DNA of 64,000 nt from Bathynomus jamesi. Lineage: Eukaryota; Arthropoda; Malacostraca; Isopoda; Cirolanidae. The notes under the pieces are model-generated. The model saw only the letters and a list, made by a program, of their open reading frames with translations. It made no database searches and was not told the origin of the DNA. The position numbers were made by a program, and so were the translations under genes. Positions 42,973 to 53,674 of the stretch are shown one piece after another. Location of the stretch: contig JAJOZX010001868.1 in assembly GCA_023014485.1 (NCBI GenBank), positions 502,001 to 566,000 on the forward strand. Reading direction: 5' to 3'. Within the stretch, counting starts at the first letter, position 1; the number at the start of each line of letters is the position of its first letter.

Positions 42973-43254
42973 GACTACAGTCATGATCATCATCACTGTT
43001 ATGCAGATATAGTTTCTTCTTAAAAATAAGAACGTACAAAATACAAAAATATTTATTTATTTCTATCTTTTATTTTCCTTCGTCCCAAACAAGAGAGAAT
43101 CACATCAATGATAAAAGATTAAAAACGTCTGTTTTGTTCTCCTAGAAGCCCTTTTGAGCTTCTATAATTATCTTAAATACAATCATTAATTCTTCTTGCA
43201 TTTCAATTTTAACTTAACTCAGTAGTATTTTGTCGTGTTAACTTTTATTTTTAT

Positions 43255-43332
43255 GCAGGAAGGAGGGGAAAAGGGCAAATGCCGCAAAAACGCCAAAACC
43301 AAGGTCCAAAGATTTCGAGATGCCTGGACAGT
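43255..43332 (-). pseudogene. Jockey/RTE-like LINE tail, outer piece
   Basis: The minus strand continues the LINE of 47256-47690 beyond the family B insertion (GCATCTCGAAATCTTTGG, then a CTTCCTGCAT end), matching 19195-19310. Confidence 0.75.
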
Positions 43333-46300
43333 CTAGGGTGGATCACTTTTCACTTTTTTTTAAAAATTATAGCTGGTCAAAGTTTTTCCCATGATTTGGT
43401 TCAGTGGAAGTACACTGACACCATTTTTACCAAAATCGATCAATATTTAGGGGTCGCGCATCGACCTTGAAAATTTCAATTTTGAAAATTTGGCCAAATT
43501 GACAATTCTTTACTGAATAAAGATAAATCATCAAATGACCATATTTTCTGAATCCTCTCAGTGAAAGAAATCCTCTCAGATACTTACCAAGTTGATCGGA
43601 CAAGTGGTTTAGAAGTTACACTCACCTAGAAATAACATTAAAATTTAAAATATCGTATTTGTCCCCCGTTATGGACGTAATCATAGCATCAGTAGCTGGC
43701 GCATCCTAAAATCCCAATTACACACACACGCTATGTCTATGACCAATATTTTTACTAATCACAGTTTGCTTTTTACAGATCAACTGTGTCAATTGATTCT
43801 TGTTTGATAAGTCTAGACTTTAGTACATTGGATAAACTGTTAACAACCAGGAGTGGGAAGACTCTGAAAGTTACTTATTCTGGAAAAGAGAAAGCAGCAA
43901 CAACAGCACCACCTTCTCTAAGGTCAGCCACGGACGTCTTCTTAATTGGTCAGCCATCTTCCTCGATCGGTGGTGCCAATTGCCAACCACCCATCAAGTT
44001 CTCCAGTACTTCTTCTATGCCAAGCAGGAAACTACTGACAGGAAGGCCGCCGTAAAAGACACGGTGCCAATGTTCTGGCATTTTGGAACATGGCACGTAT
44101 AAAGACGATCACGAGGCGTAACTGCGAAAGAAAACTGGAGTTACTGTGGGAAGAGTGGCGCTCGCTGCAGAAGAGCAAGATGAGAGACAGTGACGCGGGA
44201 AAAGGCAGGGAGAAGTTTTCAGAAAATCTGAACAAGCTCTGGGACATCGGAGCTCCCGATGCTATTGAAGAGATACAGAAAAGTAGACTGCTCTCAGACA
44301 ACAACAAACAAGAAGATATTAAATTTTATGAGGATCAACGGGGCCTGCGCCAGGCAACAATGAGTGGGAATGATAAAGTGTTCGTTGTCAAGAGAAAACG
44401 GCAACTCTCAAGACAACAATCTCGTGATGAGCCAGGCAAAAACGAAATTAGGAACCGAAGCTGAGAGCGACGATGAATCTATAGAAAGCAGATCATCGAG
44501 CAACTCCGAATCACAGCTAGAACCACCATACCGACAGCCGAGAGAATCAACTGTATCAATCAGCCTTCCTCACCGCATCCTCAATGCACCGGCTGTTATT
44601 GAAGTGGCTGATCGCTTCCGGATGTCCAATAATCAGGTGTGTATATATCAGTAATGATCTTTCCTTGACAAAGATATAATAGACGTAACGACGGAAAATT
44701 TAGTGATTATTTTGTCACATAAAAACCATACGCACCCTTGTCAATTTCCTTTCAATTTCGCACATAGGTGGCAAGTGTCGTGGCGGCAGTCCTACGTTCG
44801 GCAGATCCGCCCGCAGACCTGGACAAATTCAGTATCTCGAAGGACACGTCTCGCCGTGGAAGAGTGGCACATCGTTGTGAAGTGTCGACAGCTGTGCAAA
44901 AATCCTTCGTATCTCCGAGGTATGCTGTCGTCCACTGGGACGGTAAAGTAATCAAGGTCAGTTTTGCCCTCACCGTGGGCAACAGTGAATTAACATGTTC
45001 CAGTGACGACAGTGGATTGACATATTCCAGTGGACGATAATGGATTGGCATGTATGACATACGTTTCAGGACTCTCTTGGATCATTGGAGCACCGCCAGG
45101 CGATTCTCATCTCCGGAGCTCCCCAATGCACAGAAGGAAAGTTGCTGGCCGTTCCGACTGTTGCTGACGGCACCGGTCTGTCCCAGGCCCAGGCGACCTT
45201 TCGTGCTCTCAAAGACTGGGGATGCGAGAACAACGTGATTGGACTGTGCTTCGACACAACTTCCTCCAATACGGGGAGGGTGCAGGGTGCGGTGGTCCGG
45301 CTGGAGAACATGCTTGGTAAACCGCTCTTCCAGCTGGGCTGTCGCCATCACGTTATGGAGCTCATCGTGGGGGCAGTGGTCATCACCGCGTTTGGAAGAA
45401 CCACAGCACCAACTGAACCTTTGTTCCAGTATCTGAGGAGAAGGTGAATTTCAAGTCTAAGGCGCATTTGTTTTCTCCAATGATTTTTTGCCTTCAGAGC
45501 AATTGAGATATCAGCGTCCTTCTACTAATGATGTTAATAGCAGTCGAAAAGGGAAACTTCAGTCGTTTTCATGCAATATTTTCATAACTCCCCTTTCAGG
45601 TGGGACAAGCTCGACCTCTCGACTTATCGCGAGCTGGAGATCGAGCATTTGGCGGAGGTGACGTGGCTGATGGAGCTCCGAGATGAGGCAGTCAAGTTCC
45701 TCGGCACCGCTTCTGGTCTTGTCAGAGAAGACTACCGAGAAGTGGCGGAGATTACACTCCTGGTACTCGGGGCCCAGCCACGTCGTGGCACACACTTCAT
45801 GCGCCCAGGAGCCTACCATCATGCGAGGTGGATGGCCAAGGTTGGTATTTTGAATTAGAAGTTAAATATTGTATTGCCTTCTGCAAACAGCCATTTGAAG
45901 TCCCTACCAGAAAAAAATAAGATAAATAATTTACCATTAAACAAACTTATATGGAGTGGTATCGGTATTTATACATCACAGTGCGTATTCGTTTCAGATC
46001 ATCTACTACACGAAGCTCCTGATGTTCAGCGGTCAGCTGGAGTTCGACGACGAGCTGGTACAGAAACTTCAGAGAGTGGTACTATTTACTGCACTCCTCT
46101 ACGCACCTGCCTGGCTGGCGGCTCCTGTCGCAGCTGATGCCCCGCTGAATGACCTTGTGTTGTACCAGCGTCTTCTGCAGTACAGGGCTGTGGATCGCGA
46201 GATTGCAGAGGCTTCACTGGCAGTGATCAGGCGGCACTTGTGGTATCTGAGGCCTCAGACCGTCGTTTTCGCCCTCTGCAGTGACAAAGTGGAAGACACT

Positions 46301-47251
46301 GTGAAGCACGAGATGGCAAAGAAGCTGTGCCGCCTCGCTGTGCCCGAGGACTTCACGTATGACAACGTCTCGGTTGATGACACGACGCGCCTTCCGGACC
46401 TGATCGATGAGTCATCGTGGTTCGTGTTCACAGGCCTGCAGGTGTGCGCGTCTACGTGGCTCACTCTGCCGGTGAATAAGTGGGATCAAGATAAGAACTA
46501 CTGTGATCTGAAGAATGTCATCTCGCATCTGAAAGTTACCAACGACGTGGCAGAGAGAGGGATAAAACTGATAGAAGATTACGCGAACACTGTCACAAAA
46601 GACGAGTCACAGCTGCAGGGTCTTCTTCAGCTCGTGGAAAAGAGCCGGAAAGAACTCGGTGACTTCAAGAAGTCGTCACTTGCCAAGATGACGTAGCGCA
46701 GAGGGAAAGGGAGTTAGCAGAGAGAGTACATGGCGCACGCCTTAAGATGACGTGTGTTCTAACCACGATTCATACAGTTTTTGAACCTAGTTAGGGGCAC
46801 CGGAGTAAGTGCCTTTAGTGATATCGGTAAACCGTTTTAATACAAAATACATTTGATCTTTCCTTATTCGTTTTATCTTATCCTAAAAAGCAGACAATGG
46901 CAGACAGCATATGGAGGTACGGGGACAAATACGGTATTTTAAATTTTAATGCTATCTCAAGGTGAGTATAACTTCTAAACCACTTGTCCTATCAACTTGG
47001 TAAGTATCTGAGAGGATTTCTTTCACTGAGAGGATTCATAAAATATGGTCATTTGATGATTTATCTTTATTCAGTAAAAAATTGTCAATTTGGCCAAATT
47101 TTCAAAATTGAAATTTTCAAGGTCGATGCGCGACCCCTAAATATTGATCGATTTTGGTAAAAATCGTGTCAGTGTACTTCCACTGAACCAAATCATGGGA
47201 AAAACTTTGACCAGCTATAATTTAAAAAAAAGTGAAAAGTGATCCACCCTA
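43333..47251 (+). mobile_element. Family B DNA transposon with about 340-bp inverted repeats
   Basis: Arms run about 43330-43670 and 46905-47251, and are reverse complements with few changes. Outer ends are TAGGGTGGATCAC and GTGATCCACCCTA. The LINE copy at about 19170-19215 shows the empty site (AGTGTCCAAGCATCTCG). In comparison, GGAC (possibly TGGAC) is present on both sides of the insertion, a 4-5-bp target duplication. The element is 3.9 kb and holds an intron-bearing transposase gene. Confidence 0.88.
43779..46696 (+). pseudogene. Family B transposase-like gene, multi-exon
   Basis: Introns with GT...AG ends fit at 44637-44767, 44957-45069, 45444-45599 and 45841-45997, joining exons that align with the single long exon of 29420-31100. 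Conserved blocks are ARIKTITRRNCERKLELL, LWDIGAPDAIEEIQKSRLLS, VADRFRMSNNQ/VASVVAAVL, YAVVHWDGKVIK, ISGAPQCTEGKLLAVPTV, GLCFDTTSSNTGRVQGAVVR, LGCRHHVMELIVGA, RPGAYHHARWMAK, VAADAPLNDLVLYQRLLQYR and NDVAERGIKLIEDYANTVT, ending KSSLAKMT and a stop. Frameshifts in the 5' exon (near 43985, 44087 and 44455) show decay, but the region from 44768 on is open. A start codon is not identified. The role is inferred from the long inverted repeats. Confidence 0.78.
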
Positions 47252-47255
47252 CAGT

Positions 47256-47690
47256 GGACACTCTGCGTTTGAAAGATTGGAAGTCATAGACAGGGGTTTA
47301 GGATGGACTGAGGAAGATTGTTCTAGAGTTGACCGGTTAAGTAGATGAAAGATTGAAAATACCGATTAACCCTTGCGTAAGAGAGTTGGACGGAAAATGA
47401 ATGAGAATGTGTCAAAAGTCTGGTGCTGCGTGCTCTCCTTAAAGGAGGAGGCATGCAGTTAGAGAGTTCAGAAGAGCAATGTCCGTTATCATACCGATAG
47501 TAAAGAGAGTGAGGCAACATTGCGGTGAAGAGGGGGATTGAAGACAGTCAGTAAGACGAAAAGCTTTTGATTCCACTCGGTCAAATAGAGCTGTTGAGGG
47601 AGGGGTTGGGGACCCGTCCTTTGCGTCCAGATTATGTAGCGACCCGTGTTCGGATCCCACCTAAAACTGTAGGTCCCCTCCGTCACACGA
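47256..47690 (-). pseudogene. Jockey/RTE-like LINE tail, inner piece
   Basis: Minus-strand fragments (YLTEWNQKLFVLLTVFNPPL; RRARSTRLLTHSHSFSVQLS; ARVNRYFQSFIYLTGQL) are paralogous to 18890-19200. The LINE was split by the family B transposon. Confidence 0.8.
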
Positions 47691-47745
47691 TCTTAGATGT
47701 TGCGAAGGGGGTTAAACAACCCTATCATTACATTGCTGCAGTTTC
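47630..47745 (+). repeat. SINE-like 3' fragment
   Basis: GTGTTCGGATCCCAC resembles a B box, followed by AAACTGTAGGTC, also seen after the SINE head at 19604. Truncated and uncertain. Confidence 0.3.
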
Positions 47746-48127
47746 ACTGTGAAAGACTCTCTGACTGGATTGCCAGCCAGCGTAGTTCAAAGTAATTCGA
47801 TCGAATCCTTTAAAAAGAGACTAGATATTTATCTTGCCTTAAATTCCCAGTTGGAAACATTTGTTAATCCGTAGAAGTATTGTAGAATTTTCACTTGGAT
47901 TCCCTCCTTTGTACTTTAAAATTTTCACTTTATTTTCAAATTTCTTCTCTTCCTTTCAACCTCTTTTTTTCTGCCTTCCTTTAAAACTTTCACTTGTCTC
48001 CAAATTTTCTTACTTCTTTTAACCTTCTTAAACAGACAGCCTCGTAGGGACCAGACGGTCTGTTAGTGTTTGGTGTTCTTTGTATTCCTTTGTATATTTA
48101 ACATCATTAAGGTTTAGACTTTAGACT
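47745..48127 (+). pseudogene. LINE 3' tail fragment
   Basis: The plus strand encodes LTGLPASVVQ followed by SNSIESFKKRLDIYL, the end of a CR1/L2-like RT, then a T-rich 3' UTR. Confidence 0.6.
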
Positions 48128-48131
48128 CAGG

Positions 48132-48689
48132 CAGGGGTTCCCAAACTTTTACCACCAAGGACCCCTAAATATTAATTCCGTACGGACATAGACCCCCCCC
48201 CAAAAAAAATTATGAATTCAGTTACAAACTATAGTATATTTCATAAACATAGATAGCTTTTAAATGAATGTAAAATTAAACATTCTACGCTCATTAAACC
48301 AGTTTAATAAACACTTACCGAATGTCTAGTGTGAAGGGTGAGGTTGATGGGCATTTAAAAGTGAAGGAATATTCGGTTCCAGATTGGTGAGTTTCAATCT
48401 CAAATTGCCATTATTTTCAAGGTCAAGTCGATTTCTCTGCTTGGTTAAGATACTGGTAGCATGACTAAATCCAGCTTCTACCATATATGAACTAGGAAAA
48501 GCTAACAAAAAAGGTTCAGCAACTTTTTGCAATTATTAATGTGCGGACAGATTTTGGTATAAGAAAAAAAAATTAATGGAAATTTATTTTAATATAGTTA
48601 ATGTTACTATTTTTCCAAAAGCTTAGAGACCCCCTGGAAGCTTCCTACAGACCCCTGGGGGTCTGTACAGACCACTTTGGGAATCCCTG
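48132..48689 (-). mobile_element. Small hAT element
   Basis: Ends CAGGGGTTCCCAAAC and GGGAATCCCTG form inverted repeats. A 68-aa minus-strand piece at 48326-48532 (FPSSYMVEAGFSHATSILTK, QRNRLDLENNGNLRL, ending HQPHPSH) is the C-terminal dimerisation domain of a hAT transposase. An 8-bp duplication is not clear. Confidence 0.75.
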
Positions 48690-48713
48690 CAAGTTTAGAG
48701 GATGCTTCAAGTA

Positions 48714-48790
48714 TAGGGTGGGCCAAGATAAAGAGGCCTTATTCAGGTTCTTTAAAACCGAATGGGGCCTCTTTATCTTGGCCCACCCTG
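48714..48790. mobile_element. 77-bp hairpin MITE (mariner-like)
   Basis: TA duplications flank 25-bp inverted repeats (AGGGTGGGCCAAGATAAAG and its complement) that leave only a short loop. Confidence 0.8.
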
Positions 48791-48968
48791 TATAACAAAT
48801 TTTTTTTTAGTTTTATGAATCCTTTAAACTAAGTAACTGTATCATCGATTAAGTTTATAACGGAATCAAAATAAATTTAGACCACTGATTTCTCTCATTA
48901 TTTTACTTAAGAGAAGAACTGTGAATGACGAAATGGGAAGAACATTTACATATACATTGCCTGATAGA

Positions 48969-49158
48969 TAGGCTGACCATACGTACCGTTTTGAACGGGA
49001 CAGTACCGTTTTGTATGGGTTCTGTCACTGAAGAATAATTGTAAGCTCAATATGTTTATGTACTTACTTTTTCATGAATACAGAATATTACATAACCCCC
49101 GTCCCTTTTTTGCCATCCCAATGTCCCGTTTTTGTCTCAAGGAAATATGGTCAGCCTA
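48969..49158. mobile_element. 190-bp hAT MITE
   Basis: The perfect 8-bp duplication CTGATAGA (48961-48968 and 49159-49166) flanks inverted ends TAGGCTGACCATA and TATGGTCAGCCTA. No coding content. Confidence 0.88.
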
Positions 49159-49166
49159 CTGATAGA

Positions 49167-49748
49167 CGTTTATGTGGCTATGGACACAGTTCGTAAACCG
49201 AAAATAATTTGCAGTGAATTAAGTAGTTAAGCTTAACTGGTAAGAGTAAGAAATGCAATAATGACACGAATAAACTCGCGTAAAATACTATGCAATTTAA
49301 AGAGAATTTCTGCCACCGAATATGAATTCATAAAAATAACTTTATTTGCCACCAACATCGGACAAATTTTTGTGTTGTGTTCCCGAATTAAAATTTAAAA
49401 TTACCATCGTATAAAATATAATTAAAAATGTTACTAAAAGTCGCGACTAATTTCGCGAGTAATTATAATTAAGATAAAGCTATACCATATTTAATAACTG
49501 TCAAACTTAGTTTTTATTTAACATAAACATACCGAACATTATTAATTATATTTGTGTAATGATGGGGTTATTTAACCTCCCTCGCAACATCTACGGTCAT
49601 ATAAAGGCGGGAACCGTCCAACTTTACGTGGGATCCGAACCACCGATCGCTACTTAATCTGGAGGGCGGAGGATGGTCCCACATCCAACAACTATCCAGA
49701 CGAGACGGTCGGTTAACTTCGCTGATCAACGTGAAGCGGTGTTACGAC
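49167..49748. other. No gene seen
   Basis: AT-rich spacer between two MITEs. No coding signal. Confidence 0.35.
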
Positions 49749-49946
49749 CAGTGGTGGGCAAAAAGTAATCGATTACAAGTAAAAATTACTGGTCTGAAAA
49801 GTAACTAAAAGTATAAAGTAGAAATTACTTCTCTGGATTAATTATAATATAATTAATCCAGAGAAGTAATTGCTACTTTATACTTTTAGCTACTTTTAGA
49901 CATCAGTAATTTTTACTTGTAATCAATTACTTTTTGCTCACCACTG
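49749..49946. mobile_element. 198-bp near-perfect palindrome (hAT-like MITE)
   Basis: CAGTGGTGGGCAAAAAGTAA at the left is mirrored by TTACTTTTTGCTCACCACTG at the right, and the interior is also self-complementary around ATTATAATATAATTAAT. TTACGAC occurs just outside each end but offset by three bases on the right, so the duplication is uncertain. Confidence 0.75.
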
Positions 49947-50244
49947 GAACTTACGACACTGGCTACGACGTTAGCCCCCATTTTTACGTAAATTAATTTT
50001 CATGTAAATGTAAACGGCGTATCCATTGAACTCAACACACTTTAAAAGAGATTCTATAGTTAAAAAAAAAACCGATTAATTTTACACTGGGTTTTTAGCC
50101 TCAAAATACATCGAATGAATGAATGAATACACTTTTTATGACGTAAAATCCAATTAATTACAAGAATACTTATGCCACATTCTCAATTTTGGTATAAAAC
50201 TAGATCTTATTTATATATGTTGGGGGAAGGAGGAGGAGGATTTT
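49947..50244. other. No gene seen
   Basis: AT-rich spacer with GAATGAATGAATA near 50113. Confidence 0.35.
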
Positions 50245-50541
50245 TATATGTTCATAAAAACACACTCTAATAGACAGAGTTTATTTCCACAACAGTTTCG
50301 ATGCCCGCTGGCATCCTCCTCGAGTGGATACAGAAAAACGAATGAACCAAAACAAGAGGGAAAAACAATCCAGGGACCGACCGTTAAGAAATTCGCACCT
50401 AGGTTAGATCCCATTCTCCCGACACCGGAAGGGCATTTTCATTAAAGGGACCCGCTTATAAGTACATTCGCACAAATTTAAAACTATCTTCCTGTTCTAA
50501 ACATACAGATTCTATTATTTTTTTTTTTTTTTTTACATAAT
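50245..50541 (-). repeat. Penelope-type terminal repeat, inverted copy 1
   Basis: Reverse complement of 53118-53400 with high identity, carrying the same hammerhead-like motif (50286-50328, here with a 3-nt insertion after stem I). A further inverted arm continues to about 50581 and is mirrored at 50704-50749. Confidence 0.8.
50286..50328 (-). ncRNA. Hammerhead-like motif, variant with insertion
   Basis: Minus strand: TCCAC/GTGGA stem I, TCGAGGA-GGATGCC region with three extra bases, GCC-AGCG-GGC helix II, GAAA and small helix III. Weaker than its partner at 53326-53365. Confidence 0.35.
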
Positions 50542-50749
50542 TATTACATTTATTATTAAATTTATTACATTTAATATTGCATGGTCTCTGGATTGTTTCC
50601 TTCTCGCCTTTTTCATTCGTTTTTTGGTTTATAAGTTCTGTATAATAAACAACAATGTAATAACCAATGTTATAATAAATTTAGAATTTCTGTAATAAAT
50701 AATAATGCAATATTAAATGTAATAAATTTAATAATAAATGTAATAATTA

Positions 50750-53116
50750 CACTGGTCAACAAAGATTTTTCATCAGAGTAAAATTTGTGGTGGCTGGATA
50801 GCATTTTTCACGCTGATTCCAAAACTGCATTCAGATTTTTTCTAGCACGTATAGTTTTCAAGATGAAGGCATATATATATAACTACACAGATTTAACCAT
50901 TTTAAATAGGCAAAATACTAATATTTCAACATTTGATTGTGTTTATTTTATTGTGTTTTTTTAGTTTATTCATCTTATTTATTTCAATTATCTTAATTAT
51001 ACATCTTATGTATTTCAGGTGTGAGCTTTTACGTCTAGCAGCATTGTGATTCAGGCAACAACGCCGTGCTTTGTGTGTCAAAAGATCAGCCCAGTCCAAG
51101 AATTGTTGTGTCAAGTTGGTGTACATTTTTTTAAATTTATAGTTTGCTCAGGTCAGTCAACATGCCTCGACAATGTAAGAATGACCCCGACAAGTTCTGT
51201 TTCGTATGCGGCCAGTTGACAACTAAAACACAGCGACGAAGTATTACAACCGACATTAAGAAAATATACAAGCTATACTTTGGTTGCCATCTAGGTGACC
51301 AAGATAAACCATGGGCGCCACATCAAATCTGTTCTGGCTGTTCAAATGGATTACGTGATTGGCTTAACAAAAAGAAAGCTTCAATGCCATTTGCCATACC
51401 CATGATATGGAGGGAGCCGAGAGATCATCATGAAGACTGTTATTTTTGTAGTGTGAACTTAATGGGGTTTTCTGCCAAGAACAAACACCAGATTGTATAT
51501 CCAAACTTGGATTCAGCACGTAGACCAGTAAAACATGATGAAACATTGCCCATTCCAATTCCCCAAGTGATAGGCTAGATTCTATCATAGATGACATGGA
51601 AAGTGATGAAGGTGCAACTGGCGTTTCCGGACCATCTACAGAACCAGAGTACACTTTTGATGGTAGACATTTAGAGCCTAAAAAGTTAACCCAAGGACAG
51701 TTGAATGATCTTGTTAGAGACTTATCGCTGTCTAAAGAGAAATCAGAGCTTCTCGCCTCAAGACTAAAGGAGAACAATTTACTTGAGAACAATGTTCGCA
51801 TTAGTTACTACCGAAAGCGGAATTTTGAATTAACAGCATTCTTTTCAGTAGACGGTCCTCTCTGTTATTGCCATGACATCAATGGACTATTTACAGCCAT
51901 ATCTCAGACGTATGTGGCATCTGAGTGGCGCCTCTTTATTGATTCGTCGCAGAGAAGCCTGAAAGCAGTTCTTTTGCATAATGGTAATATAATGCCATCC
52001 ATCCCCATTGCCCATTCCGTCCATCTAAAAGAGACATATGACAATATGGATATACTACTTAAGGCAATCAAATACGACAGTCATCAATGGAATGTTTGTG
52101 GAGATCTAAAAGTTATAGGAATGCTTATGGGTATGCAGTCAGGATTCACAAAATTTTGTTGTTTCCTTTGCCTGTGGGACAGTCGCGCCACTATAGAACA
52201 TTACACCAAAAGTGACTGGCCACTTAGGTATACATGTGTCCCAGGGATAAGCAATGTCCAGTCTGTCCCTTTAGTGGATCCCCAAAAGATCTATCTGCCA
52301 CCTCTTCACATTAAACTTGGTTTAATGAAGAATTTTGTTAAAGCAATGGGTAAAGTCAATTCTGAAGGGTTCCAATACCTTTCAAGGAAATTTCCGAAGG
52401 TTACTGCAGCAAAATTGAAGGAAGGAATTTTTGTTGGGCCACAAATAAGGGAGGTTTTGAATGACACTGAATTCGAAAAAGTCCTAAGTCCGCTGGAATT
52501 GAAGGCTTGGCTGGCGTTCAAATGGATATGTGAAAACTTTCTTGGAAGCAACAAGTCACCTGCGTATAAGGATGGAGTCAAGAACCTCCTTGATGCCTTC
52601 AAAGAAATGGAGTGTCGAATGTCGTTAAAAATTCACTTCCTGCATTCCCACTTAGATTTCTTTCCTGAAAACCTTGGTGCAGTGAGTGACGAGCAAGGAG
52701 AGCGCTTCCATCAAGATATTCAGATGATGGAGAAGCGCTACCAAGGATATTGGAATGAAAGCATGATGGCAGACCATTGTTGGATGCTGTATCGTGACAA
52801 TCCAGGCCAAATTTACAAAAGGAAATCACACTCACAGCGCTTTTAATAAAATAATGTATATATTCTTTATTTATAAGTACATTGAATAAGGTATATGATG
52901 TATTTGTTGTTTAGCATTCCTAAGTGTGATCTATACATCCATAAATTTTCTTATAGCAATATCAAAAACTTAAAAATATCAAAACCAGTGTATCTATATA
53001 ACTATACGTGCTAGAAAAAAAATAAAACCAGATTCGGAATCAGCGCGAAAAATGCATTAAGAAAAGTGTGATCATGTTTGTGATGAGAAAAAAAAGTTTC
53101 ATTTTGTTGGCCAGTG
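50750..53116 (+). mobile_element. Family A DNA transposon, second copy
   Basis: TTA duplications (50747-50749 and 53117-53119) flank ends CACTGGTCAACAAA and, on the other strand, CACTGGCCAACAAA. Imperfect inverted repeats of about 130-150 bp share CGCTGATTCC and TTTCTAGCACGTATAGTT. The 2367-bp element carries the 51162-52846 gene. It landed in the right arm of an inverted Penelope-type repeat. Confidence 0.9.
51162..52846 (+). pseudogene. Family A transposase-like protein, one frameshift
   Basis: Homologue of 21650-23317 over its whole length. The Cys-rich N-terminus (MPRQCKNDPDKFCFVCGQ, QICSGCSNGL, DHHEDCYFC) is in one frame to about 51572. QLNDLVRDLSLSKEK, WRLFIDSSQRSLKAVLLHNG, WNVCGDLKVIGMLMG, CFLCLWDSRA, LPPLHIKLGLMK and SDEQGERFHQDIQMMEKRYQ follow in another. 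The break is one base in a C run near 51565. Otherwise no stops are present, so inactivation is recent. An in-frame ATG at 51144 is possible, but the conserved start is MPRQ at 51162. Confidence 0.85.
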
Positions 53117-53117
53117 T

Positions 53118-53400
53118 TATGTAAAAAAAAAAAAAAAAAAAGAATCTGTATGTTCAGAACAGGAAGATAGTTTTAAATTTGTGCGAATGTACTTATAAGC
53201 GGGTCCCTTTAATGAAAATGCCCTTCCGGTGTCGGGAGAATGGGATCTAACCTAGGTGCGAATTTCTTAACGGTCGGTCCCTGGACTGTTTTTCCCTCTT
53301 GTTTTGGTTCATTCGTTTTTCTGTATCCACCCGAGGATGCCAGCGGGCATCGAAACTGTTGTGGAAATAAACTCTGTCTATTAGAGTGGGTTTTTATTTT
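53118..53400 (+). repeat. Penelope-type terminal repeat, copy 2
   Basis: Starts after a poly(A) run and includes CGGGTCCCTTTAATGAAAAT, then the hammerhead-like motif and GTGGAAATAAACTCTGTCTA. Mirror copy at 50245-50541. Confidence 0.8.
53326..53365 (+). ncRNA. Hammerhead-like ribozyme motif, second type
   Basis: 40 nt: stem I TCCAC/GTGGA, core CCGAGGA (the usual T at the second position is C), helix II TGCC-AGCG-GGCA, GAAA core and a minimal helix III (AC-T-GT) followed by T at the cleavage site. The layout and length equal the motif at 41912-41951, but the core substitution may abolish activity. Confidence 0.45.
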
Positions 53401-53404
53401 CATA

Positions 53405-53669
53405 TTTTGACCTTCACGTAGAAAAAAGTGGTTTTTTGCATTTTATATGTTCGTTTACACACGCCTAAACAGCTACGATAATCTGCACCAAATTTAGTAT
53501 ACACATTCTCTCCCTGGGAGAACCAGGGAAGGTGTTAATAACACACCCGCCCCTCCAAGTCCTCTCACTGGGAGGAGGACTGGGAGGGGAACCCTAAACG
53601 GCTAGGCTAATCTGCACCAAATCCCAAACTTAGTAACATACCCGCTCAAGGCAGCAGCGGGCATTCTAA
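53405..53669 (+). repeat. Possible Helitron-like 3' end
   Basis: CCCGCT (53641-53646) and AGCGGG (53656-53661) form a hairpin four bases before CTAA followed by T, which fits the hairpin-then-CTRR rule of Helitron ends. Upstream, CTAAACRGCTAxGxTAATCTGCACCAAA recurs twice (about 53464 and 53594). No Rep/helicase is present. Confidence 0.35.
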
Positions 53670-53674
53670 TATAT

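Noticed and set aside
48601..48795. 64-aa plus-strand open frame
   Set aside because: It runs across the end of a hAT element and a hairpin MITE.
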